NCBI GenBank assembly: GCA_019313725.1
Contig: JAFDAT010000276.1
Location: 1-5,147 of the forward strand
DNA: 5,147 nucleotides
DNA from: Deltaproteobacteria bacterium
GTDB lineage: Bacteria > Desulfobacterota > Desulfobacteria > Desulfobacterales > B30-G6
Direction of reading: 5' to 3'
In this document: piece by piece, positions 1-5,147 of the stretch
Layout: the number at the start of each line of letters is the position of its first letter
Position numbering within the stretch: the first letter of the stretch is position 1
Notes under the pieces: generated by a model
Database searches by the model: none
The model's input: only the letters and a program-made list of their open reading frames with translations
What the model was told of the DNA's origin: nothing
Translations under genes and position numbers: made by a program

Positions 1-540
1 ATCAGATCCCCTCCGATTTTTCAGGGCGATAATTTCCATTAGCATATCATTGAATTCGTTGTAAATATCGAGTTCCTGATCCGATACCCATTCCCGGACG
101 GTCTGGGTCTTTTTTTGCTGGTGCCCCAGGCAGTGCGGTTCCTTGAGCAACGCAAAGTGTTCACCGATTAGGCCCGTCTCGCGCGATCGTGAGATAGCCC
201 GTGCAATAGGATAAATTCTGCAGGAAGAAGGGCGGTGTTCATAAACACTGCATCCGGATGGGGTTACAAAGGGACACGCCAATCCGGAAGCGGTTACAGG
301 CTTGAGCGCGATGATGGGCAAGCCGGTTTCGGGTCCCGTGTGCCGTGTCGTGTATTGCCCGAGGAACTCGGTGGCGGTGAGCGCCAGTCCGGTTTTCAGC
401 CTCAGAATGTCATAAGGGGTTAAAAACTGGTTGAGATCCCGGCAGCATTCATTGAAGCACGCGACCTTTCTGTTGCAGGAAAACCTGAAGGTGTCGTCGG
501 GAGAAAGCGGTCTGAATTCGTTTTCCATTTTTAGAGCCAT
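1..540 (-). CDS. YkgJ-family cysteine-cluster protein (partial, C-terminus beyond the window)
   Basis: Reading the minus strand from an ATG at 540 gives an open frame that stays open to base 1, so the C-terminus and stop are missing. A second in-frame ATG lies at 528. Neither has a clear Shine-Dalgarno sequence, and a TGA sits directly before the 540 ATG, so the start is one of these two. Counting from 528, the protein shows FSCNRKVACFNECC at 16-29, then CPF at 85-87, GCSVYEHRPSSCRIYP at 92-107 and HC at 132-133. These eight cysteines (18, 24, 28, 29, 85, 93, 103, 133) are the hallmark of the YkgJ / CxxCxxCC family, annotated as putative zinc- or iron-chelating proteins. No signal peptide or membrane segment is visible, so it is probably cytoplasmic. 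The true substrate or role is unknown for this family. It is divergent from aprB and not part of that operon. Family assignment is strong; function is not. Confidence 0.85.
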   Translation of the reverse strand, partial: MALKMENEFRPLSPDDTFRFSCNRKVACFNECCRDLNQFLTPYDILRLKTGLALTATEFLGQYTTRHTGPETGLPIIALKPVTASGLACPFVTPSGCSVYEHRPSSCRIYPIARAISRSRETGLIGEHFALLKEPHCLGHQQKKTQTVREWVSDQELDIYNEFNDMLMEIIALKNRRGSD

Positions 541-712
541 TCACTATAAACAGTCAGCCGTTGTTGTAAAACAAAAGCGATCTATTTTCATAAATATTTT
601 GAAGAGAAATACAACATATAGAAAAATAAGCCTAGAAAAAGCAACATATTGATACCAAAGAAATCAGGTATCCACAAATCGTAATGTTTGGAATTGAGTT
701 GTTCAAAAGTTC

Positions 713-741
713 TTGACAAGCAATAGGCTGGGTGATATTGA
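713..741 (+). promoter_or_regulatory. Candidate distal aprBA promoter
   Basis: A perfect -35 hexamer TTGACA at 713-718 is followed after 17 bases by TATTGA at 736-741. That -10 matches the TATAAT consensus at only three positions but is preceded by TG one base upstream (733-734), as in extended -10 promoters. A start near 748 would give a leader of about 295 nt. It is weaker than the candidate at 826-853 because of its poor -10. Confidence 0.3.
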
Positions 742-825
742 TTCTATTTTGGATTGATGGTATCGTGTTGATTTTTAAAGGAAATTCAATTCTGCAGCAC
801 GATAAGGTCAGTGATATTCAAGTGT

Positions 826-853
826 TTGACAATGGAAAATATATTTATATTAT
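826..853 (+). promoter_or_regulatory. Candidate main aprBA promoter (sigma-70 type)
   Basis: TTGACA at 826-831 matches the -35 consensus fully. After a 16-base spacer, TATTAT at 848-853 matches TATAAT at five of six positions, and the surrounding sequence is very AT-rich. This is the best promoter by sequence in the window, which fits the usually very high expression of APS reductase. Transcription would begin near 860 and leave an aprB leader of about 185 nt. Assignment is by eye only. Confidence 0.5.
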
Positions 854-991
854 TTTAGCAGGCAAATGATGTTTTGGGAAAATATTATCGCGAAACCAAG
901 AGGGAAGATAAAAAAGTTAGCCAAAAAGAGATGTTTTTTGGTCTAGAAGGGAGGTGTAAAGGCGATAGGTTTATTCCGTATGGAATCGTAG

Positions 992-1009
992 GATAATTTG
1001 AACAATTAA
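992..1009 (+). promoter_or_regulatory. Promoter-proximal element shared with the qmoA leader
   Basis: A -10-like GATAAT (992-997, five of six consensus bases) overlaps the word TAATTTGAACAA (994-1005). The same 12-base word occurs at 3674-3685 before qmoA, again overlapping a -10-like hexamer in the same register. Here the flanking arms form an imperfect inverted repeat (TAATTTG, AA, CAATTAA). No good -35 is seen 16-18 bases upstream, so it would need an activator or be an operator rather than a simple promoter. If used, the aprB leader would be only about 40 nt. Confidence 0.25.
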
Positions 1010-1043
1010 ATTTTTTACAAAGCAAACTTAGGAGGTATAATAA

Positions 1044-1487
1044 ATGCCAAGTTTTGTAATTTCGGAAAAATGTGACGGCTGCAAGGGCGGGGACAAGACG
1101 GCTTGTGAGTATATTTGTCCCAACGACCTGATGGTTCTAGAACCCAATGAGATGAAAGCCTACAACCAGGAGCCCGATCAGTGCTGGGAATGTTTTTCTT
1201 GTGTAAAGATTTGTCCCACCCAGGCAATCGAAGTTCATGGCTACTCAGACTTCGTACCCCTGGGAAGCAGTGTAATGCCAATGCTCGGTACCGAAGATGT
1301 GATGTGGACCTGCAAGTTCAGAAACGGGACCATCAAACGCTTTAAGTTCCCCATCCGTACCACGGCTGAAGGAACCGCCAATGCGTATCTGGATCTTAAA
1401 GGCCAGGATTTGGAAGGGCCGCTTCTGTCTACAGAGGAAGCCGATGGTAAAGAATTATGTCAACCCGCTGCGGATCAATTGGTGTAA
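1044..1487 (+). CDS. aprB: Adenylylsulfate (APS) reductase, beta subunit
   Basis: This is the iron-sulfur subunit of dissimilatory APS reductase, which reduces APS to sulfite and AMP in the cytoplasm. It carries electrons from the Qmo complex to the FAD in AprA. The 147-residue product has two [4Fe-4S] binding sets: Cys10, Cys13, Cys21 and Cys25 with an enlarged loop, and Cys47, Cys50, Cys53 and Cys57 in the classic CxxCxxCxxxCP form. Trp48 lies next to the second set; in the Archaeoglobus enzyme the Trp at this position is described as lying between the two clusters on the electron path. The C-terminal part (about 85-147) corresponds to the extension that wraps around AprA. The start is set by AGGAGGT at 1030-1036, seven bases before the ATG. 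aprA follows after 68 nt in the same transcription unit. Length and motifs are normal for the family. Confidence 0.97.
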   Translation: MPSFVISEKCDGCKGGDKTACEYICPNDLMVLEPNEMKAYNQEPDQCWECFSCVKICPTQAIEVHGYSDFVPLGSSVMPMLGTEDVMWTCKFRNGTIKRFKFPIRTTAEGTANAYLDLKGQDLEGPLLSTEEADGKELCQPAADQLV

Positions 1488-1555
1488 AAGTCAATTATTA
1501 GCAAGCACACATCATGACAACAATACATCCATAAGGAAAATAAGGAGGATGCAAT

Positions 1556-3535
1556 ATGGCATTACCGAATAAACCCCAGGGCGAACGTAAGGCAATTAGG
1601 GACCCTGAAGTAGAAGAACGCGAAGTTGATGTTTTGATCGTCGGCGGCGGCATGGCTGCCTGCGGCACTGCATTTGAGGTTAAAAAGTGGTTGGGCGACG
1701 ACCAGACCGTTCTGCTGTGCGACAAGGCCGCCATGGAGAGAAGTGGCGCTGTAGCACAGGGGCTGTCCGCCATCAACACCTACATCGGGGAAAATTCTGT
1801 GGAAGACTATGTCCGCATGGTCCGCAACGACCTCATGGGCATTGTGCGCGAAGACTTGATTTACAACCTTGGATGTCACGTGGATGATTCCGTGCATCTG
1901 TTCGAGGAGTGGGGCCTTCCGGTCTGGAAAAAGTCCGACGAAGGAAAAACCCTGGATGGTAAAAAAGGCCAGAAACTGGGTACGCTGAAAGCCGGCGCCA
2001 CCCCGGTACGCACCGGCAAGTGGCAGATCATGATCAACGGCGAGTCCTACAAACGCATTGTAGCCGAAGCCGCTAAACTGGCCATCGGTGAAGAGAATGT
2101 TATAGAGCGCTGTTTCATCGTCGAACTTCTGCTGGACGCCAACAATGAGAATCAGATAGCCGGCGCAGTCGGTTTTTCCGTACGTGAAAACAAGATTTAC
2201 ATCATCAAGTGCAAGACCATGATGGTTGCCTGCGGCGGCGCGGTTAACATCTATCAGCCCCGTTCCGTTGGCGAAGGCAAAGGCCGTGCATGGTACCCGG
2301 TATGGAATGCAGGCTCCACCTACACCATGTGCATGAAGGTGGGTGCCGAGCTGTCCATGATGGAAAATCGTTTCACCCCGGCCCGTTTTAAAGACGGTTA
2401 CGGGCCTGTTGGCGCATGGTTCCTGCTGTTCAAGGCCCAAACCCTTAACGGCCTCGGCGAAGCCTTTGCCGGCAGCGATGCCGCAAAAGCAGAGCTCGAG
2501 AAATACGCACCTTATGGAACCGCAGCCATTACACCGACCTGTCTGCGTAACCATCTGATGCTTGTCGAGATGAAAGAAGGCCGCGGTCCCATCATTATGG
2601 ATACTGTTTCCGCTCTCGCTAAACTCGGCGAAACCATGGATAAGAAAGAGCTCAAGCATCTGGAATCAGAAGCCTGGGAAGACTTTCTCGACATGACCTG
2701 TGGTCAGGCCAACCTGTGGTGTGCAACCAACACCGAGCCTGAAAAAAAGAACTCCGAAGTTATGCCTACCGAACCGTACCTGCTCGGTTCCCATTCCGGC
2801 TGCTGCGGTCTCTGGACCTCCGGGCCGGATCTTGACTGGGTTCCGGATTCTTATAAGATCAAAGCGGACAACGGCAAAATTTATAACCGCATGACCACGG
2901 TCAACGGTCTGTTTACTTCTGGCGACGGCGTGGGTTGTTCAGGCCACAAGTTCTCCTCCGGATCACATGCCGAAGGACGACTGGTTGCCAAACAGATGGT
3001 CAGGTATGCCACGGACCATGCCGATTTTTCACCCGCACTGGTTCAGTCCAAAGAAGAACTGATCGACCTGGTGTACAAACCGGTCAGGACCTACCTGGAC
3101 AACTACGAATACACCACCATGGAGGATGTCACCCCGGAATACGTAAAACCGTCCGGTATGGCGCTGCGGCTCATGAAAGCCACCCATGAATACGGCGCCG
3201 GAACCGCAACCTTCTACCAGACCACCAGCAAGAACCTGGAGATCGTCATGGATCTGCTCCAGACCATGCGTGAAGACTGTGAAAAACTGGCTGCCGGCGA
3301 CCTGCATGAGCTCATGCGCTGCTGGGAGATCGAGCACCGTATCTGGACTGTCGAGGCTCATCTGCGTCACATCCAGTACCGCAAAGAGACCCGTTACCCC
3401 GGTTTCTACTATCAGGCCGACTATCCTGGACAGGATGACGAGAACTGGTTTGCTTTCGTTAACTCCAAGTATGATCCGAAAGCAGGGACATGGGATATTT
3501 TCAAGAAAGACTATATAAAAATATTCAAGGACTAA
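1556..3535 (+). CDS. aprA: Adenylylsulfate (APS) reductase, alpha subunit
   Basis: This is the catalytic FAD subunit of dissimilatory APS reductase, where the flavin N5-sulfite adduct chemistry takes place. The 659-residue protein belongs to the fumarate reductase/succinate dehydrogenase flavoprotein fold. The Rossmann segment VDVLIVGGGMAACG lies at 24-37, followed by the FAD-contact stretch ERSGAVAQGLSAIN at 61-74. By motif comparison from memory with the Archaeoglobus structure, Asn74, Trp246, Arg277, Leu290 and His413 match the active-site Asn74, Trp234, Arg265, Leu278 and His398. The second FAD segment is LFTSGDGVGCSGHKFSSGSHAEGR at 452-475. The C-terminal helical domain is complete. AAGGAGG at 1542-1548, seven bases before the ATG, fixes the start. 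It is co-transcribed with aprB and followed 37 nt later by an intrinsic terminator. No truncation or missing key residue is seen. Confidence 0.98.
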   Translation: MALPNKPQGERKAIRDPEVEEREVDVLIVGGGMAACGTAFEVKKWLGDDQTVLLCDKAAMERSGAVAQGLSAINTYIGENSVEDYVRMVRNDLMGIVREDLIYNLGCHVDDSVHLFEEWGLPVWKKSDEGKTLDGKKGQKLGTLKAGATPVRTGKWQIMINGESYKRIVAEAAKLAIGEENVIERCFIVELLLDANNENQIAGAVGFSVRENKIYIIKCKTMMVACGGAVNIYQPRSVGEGKGRAWYPVWNAGSTYTMCMKVGAELSMMENRFTPARFKDGYGPVGAWFLLFKAQTLNGLGEAFAGSDAAKAELEKYAPYGTAAITPTCLRNHLMLVEMKEGRGPIIMDTVSALAKLGETMDKKELKHLESEAWEDFLDMTCGQANLWCATNTEPEKKNSEVMPTEPYLLGSHSGCCGLWTSGPDLDWVPDSYKIKADNGKIYNRMTTVNGLFTSGDGVGCSGHKFSSGSHAEGRLVAKQMVRYATDHADFSPALVQSKEELIDLVYKPVRTYLDNYEYTTMEDVTPEYVKPSGMALRLMKATHEYGAGTATFYQTTSKNLEIVMDLLQTMREDCEKLAAGDLHELMRCWEIEHRIWTVEAHLRHIQYRKETRYPGFYYQADYPGQDDENWFAFVNSKYDPKAGTWDIFKKDYIKIFKD

Positions 3536-3572
3536 GACCATGTCGGCTGTAAACTGAGTCGATATAAAAATA

Positions 3573-3605
3573 CCTCCAGGTGTCGTCAGACGCCTGGAGG
3601 TTTTT
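3573..3605 (+). terminator. Intrinsic terminator of the aprBA operon
   Basis: CCTCCAGGTGTC (3573-3584) pairs with GACGCCTGGAGG (3589-3600) in a 12-pair stem with one G-U pair and a GTCA loop, followed by TTTTT (3601-3605). An A-run before the stem (3566-3570) could let it work on the opposite strand as well. It lies 37 nt after the aprA stop, as expected for a rho-independent terminator of a highly expressed operon. Confidence 0.92.
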
Positions 3606-3668
3606 ACTAAAGCCCAACCCGGACAAGCCGGAAATTCTAATATCGAATATCAAAATACTGCGTAAACA

Positions 3669-3689
3669 TGATGTAATTTGAACAAATTA
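3669..3689 (+). promoter_or_regulatory. Candidate qmoA promoter/operator palindrome
   Basis: TGTAAT at 3672-3677 matches the -10 consensus at five of six bases and has TG one base upstream (3669-3670), as in extended -10 promoters. No good -35 is visible. A perfect inverted repeat, TAATTTG (3674-3680), AA, CAAATTA (3683-3689), overlaps the -10 and the expected start site near 3684, a common place for an operator. The word TAATTTGAACAA recurs before aprB at 994-1005. Purely sequence-based; the binding protein is unknown. Confidence 0.3.
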
Positions 3690-3716
3690 GGTACTAAACT
3701 ATTTGACATCCATTTT

Positions 3717-3818
3717 CTTTGGGCGATATCCAATGGACTTAAAACGTGAAGCTAAAACCTGGAATATTTTTTTATTTCCAGGTTAGAGTTGTACGTTTTA
3801 AGCGGGTATCGCCCAAAG
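3717..3818. repeat. 102-nt nested inverted repeat (large hairpin) before qmoA
   Basis: Three sets of complementary arms are nested. The outer arm CTTTGGGCGATATCC (3717-3731) pairs with 3804-3818 over 15 positions with one G-U pair. The middle arm CTTAAAACGT (3738-3747) pairs perfectly with 3793-3802. The inner arm AACCTGGAA (3756-3764) pairs perfectly with 3776-3784 around an 11-base T-rich loop. AATGGA (3732-3737) is left over against a single base (3803), and 3748-3755 faces 3785-3792 with only partial pairing. No T-tract follows, so it is not a plain terminator for qmoA-direction transcription. It could be a structured RNA leader, a palindromic repetitive element or a small non-autonomous transposon relic. 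I found no clear target-site duplication at its ends and no second copy in this window. Confidence 0.85.
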
Positions 3819-3865
3819 CTTTATGTTTATTAAATTAATACAGATTTAAAGCACGGAGGGATAGT

Positions 3866-5143
3866 ATGACAGAAGACAAAGCAGCCCCTGCTATTGGAAG
3901 CATTTTGGTCGTCGGCGGCGGGATCAGCGGCTTGACCACAGCCCTTGAAGCTGCCGAAGTGGGGTACGAAGTGTTCCTGGTCGAAAAAAATCCTTACCTG
4001 GGCGGAAGAGTAGCGCAGTTGAATCAGTATTTTCCCAAGCTGTGTCCGCCCACCTGCGGTCTGGAAATCAATTTCAGGAGAATCAAGGACAATCCGCGAA
4101 TCAAGGTTTTCACGCTTGCGGAAGTTGCGAAGGTGAGCGGAGCTGCGGGGAGCTATGATGTTTCCATCAAACTATCGCCCAGGTATGTCAATGAAAATTG
4201 CACCTGTTGCGGTGATTGTGCCGCAGCCTGTGAAGCCGAGATTGACAGTGACTATGATTTCGGTATGAAAAAGGTCAAAGGCGCCTACCTGCCCTTTGAA
4301 ATGGCCTTTCCATCACGATATGTAATATCTCCCCAGATCATCGGGACCGACGATGCCCAGAAGTGCGTGGATGCCTGTAAATACGATGCCGTGGAACTTG
4401 ACATGGAACCCAAGACCATCGACCTGCAGGTGGGTGCCGTGGTCTGGTCCACAGGATGGGAGCCGTACGATGCCGCAAAAATCGACAACCTGGGATTTGG
4501 CCAGTATCAGAACATCATCACCAATATGATGATGGAAAGGCTCGCGTCTCCCAACGGCCCTACCAACGGAAAAATCGTGCGTCCTTCGGATGACAAGGCG
4601 CCGGAAAGTGTCGCCTTTGTGCAGTGCGCCGGCTCCAGAGATGAAAACCACCTGCCCTACTGTTCCTACATTTGCTGCATGGCCTCTCTGAAACAGGCGA
4701 CCTATGTCAGGGAAAGATATCCCGAGGCCAAGATCTACATTTTCTATATCGATCTCAGGGCACCAGGCTACCGCTACGAGCAGTTCTACAACAAGATAAA
4801 AGAGGATGAAAACGTCTTTTTTGTCAAAGGCAAGGTTGCCGAAGTGAGCGAAGATCCCAGTTCCCAAAACATTACCGTTGTGGCCGAAAATGCGGTAACC
4901 GGCGAAAAGATTTATCAAACTGTCGACATGGTGGTTCTGGCAACCGGAATGCAGCCCACGGCTGCCAATGCAAAACTTCCCGCTGATCTGAAATACAATG
5001 CCGATGGATTTATCATCAATGATTTCAGCAAAGGCGGCATGTTTGCGGCAGGGTGTGCCAACAAGCCGGCTGACGTGGTGTCATCCAATCAGAATGCAAC
5101 CGGTATGGCCCTGAAAGCGATTCAAACTCTGGTGAGGAGGTAG
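3866..5143 (+). CDS. qmoA: Quinone-interacting membrane-bound oxidoreductase subunit A (HdrA-like flavoprotein)
   Basis: QmoA is a soluble FAD subunit of the QmoABC complex on the cytoplasmic face of the membrane. With QmoB and QmoC it links menaquinol to APS reductase. The 425-residue protein has an N-terminal FAD motif ILVVGGGISGLTTALEAAEVG at 13-33 and the HdrA-like stretch KNPYLGGRVAQLNQYFPKLC at 41-60, with Cys60 and Cys64. A ferredoxin-like insert follows, with Cys112, Cys115, Cys118 and Cys122 in a CxxCxxCxxxC pattern plus Cys167 and Cys171, consistent with at least one [4Fe-4S] cluster. Further segments are FVQCAGSRDENHLPYCSYICC at 251-271, VVLATGMQPT at 356-365 and a C-terminal FAD region at 391-419. 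No membrane helices are seen. GGAGG at 3855-3859, six bases before the ATG, supports the start. It lies downstream of aprBA but behind a terminator. QmoB is a related HdrA-like protein but much longer, so QmoA is the better call. Confidence 0.95.
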   Translation: MTEDKAAPAIGSILVVGGGISGLTTALEAAEVGYEVFLVEKNPYLGGRVAQLNQYFPKLCPPTCGLEINFRRIKDNPRIKVFTLAEVAKVSGAAGSYDVSIKLSPRYVNENCTCCGDCAAACEAEIDSDYDFGMKKVKGAYLPFEMAFPSRYVISPQIIGTDDAQKCVDACKYDAVELDMEPKTIDLQVGAVVWSTGWEPYDAAKIDNLGFGQYQNIITNMMMERLASPNGPTNGKIVRPSDDKAPESVAFVQCAGSRDENHLPYCSYICCMASLKQATYVRERYPEAKIYIFYIDLRAPGYRYEQFYNKIKEDENVFFVKGKVAEVSEDPSSQNITVVAENAVTGEKIYQTVDMVVLATGMQPTAANAKLPADLKYNADGFIINDFSKGGMFAAGCANKPADVVSSNQNATGMALKAIQTLVRR

Positions 5144-5147
5144 GAGG
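5134..5147 (+). promoter_or_regulatory. Ribosome binding site of the next gene (expected qmoB)
   Basis: GAGGAGG (5134-5140) inside the last codons of qmoA and AGGAGG (5142-5147) overlapping its TAG stop are both strong Shine-Dalgarno sequences. The start codon must lie just past the right edge. This tight spacing implies translational coupling with the next gene, which by the usual qmoABC order should be qmoB; that identity is inferred. Confidence 0.65.

Larger units (their letters stand above)
541..1043. other. AT-rich divergent intergenic region / aprB leader
   Basis: This roughly 500-nt stretch separates the divergent YkgJ-type gene from aprB and contains no convincing long gene. It is clearly richer in A and T than the flanking genes. 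It holds two TTGACA-type promoter candidates reading toward aprB, a third -10-like hexamer close to aprB, several short inverted repeats (561-574, 651-672, 921-941, 973-986), a possible 26-codon ORF (866-946) and a ribosome-binding-like sequence without a start codon (947-956). I see no tRNA, no intrinsic terminator with a T-tract and no known riboswitch signature here. Confidence 0.7.
3536..3865. other. Intergenic region between aprA and qmoA
   Basis: This 330-nt gap holds, in order, the aprA terminator (3573-3605), an AT-rich stretch with a palindrome on a -10-like hexamer (3669-3689), a stand-alone TTGACA at 3703-3708 without a good -10, a 102-nt nested inverted repeat (3717-3818) and an AT-rich run into the qmoA ribosome binding site GGAGG (3855-3859). 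No protein-coding ORF of interest is present. The terminator plus the promoter-like elements suggest that qmoA has its own promoter, although read-through from aprBA cannot be excluded. Confidence 0.7.

Noticed and set aside
235..652. Two plus-strand open frames (235-423 and 431-652)
   Set aside because: The first and half of the second are antisense to the YkgJ-type gene, whose cysteine motifs show that the minus strand is coding. The rest is low-complexity AT-rich intergenic sequence.
651..672. Inverted repeat GATACC ... GGTATC with a 10-base spacer
   Set aside because: Only six pairs, no neighbouring T-tract and no link to a promoter element; too weak to call as an operator or terminator.
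694..706. TTGA-GTTGT-TCAA resembling an FNR site
   Set aside because: The spacing does not fit the FNR TTGAT-N4-ATCAA layout, and the fourth and fifth half-site bases do not match.
1562..2659. Long open frame (365 codons) on the minus strand inside aprA
   Set aside because: It lies entirely antisense to aprA, whose motifs and length are unmistakable. Its translation shows no recognisable domain, and long antisense frames are common opposite GC-biased codons.
3029..3541. Minus-strand open frame (170 codons) opposite the end of aprA
   Set aside because: Antisense shadow of aprA with no family resemblance or convincing ribosome binding site.
3703..3732. TTGACA at 3703-3708 as the qmoA promoter
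   Set aside because: The best -10 at 18 bases (TATCCA, 3727-3732) matches only three consensus bases and lies inside the big hairpin's outer arm, so I do not call it as a promoter.
3717..3818. Intrinsic terminator interpretation of the large hairpin
   Set aside because: No run of T follows the outer or inner stem in the qmoA direction, and the real aprA terminator is already present upstream.
4313..4918. Minus-strand open frame (201 codons) inside qmoA
   Set aside because: Antisense shadow of qmoA; no recognisable protein motif.

Overview
This window comes from a dissimilatory sulfate-reducing bacterium. It carries the two subunits of APS reductase (aprB, aprA) followed by qmoA, the first subunit of the Qmo membrane complex that passes electrons between the quinone pool and APS reductase. 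The gene order aprB-aprA-qmoA, perfect AGGAGG-type ribosome binding sites and the protein sequences suggest a Desulfobacterota (former Deltaproteobacteria) organism, probably of the Desulfobacteraceae type. That placement is made from memory of the families, without a database search.

Layout. Positions 1-540 hold, on the minus strand, most of a YkgJ-family cysteine-cluster protein that runs off the left edge. Positions 541-1043 are an AT-rich divergent intergenic region with promoter-like elements and a possible leader region for aprB. aprB (1044-1487) and aprA (1556-3535) form one transcription unit with a 68-nt gap, closed by a strong intrinsic terminator at 3573-3605. A 330-nt intergenic region follows. 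Its main feature is a 102-nt nested inverted repeat (3717-3818). qmoA (3866-5143) comes next, and the last bases of the window are the ribosome binding site of the next gene, expected to be qmoB.

How the genes work together. Sat (not in the window) activates sulfate to APS. AprBA reduces APS to sulfite and AMP, with AprA holding FAD and the active site and AprB relaying electrons through two [4Fe-4S] clusters. QmoABC supplies the electrons from menaquinol, which links the step to energy conservation.

The coding content is well-known core sulfate respiration, and I see no new multi-gene system. The less explained signals are non-coding: the large nested hairpin before qmoA, a 12-nt word shared by the aprB and qmoA leaders that sits on -10-like hexamers in both, and a long aprB leader containing a possible 26-codon basic peptide followed at once by a ribosome-binding-like sequence with no start codon.
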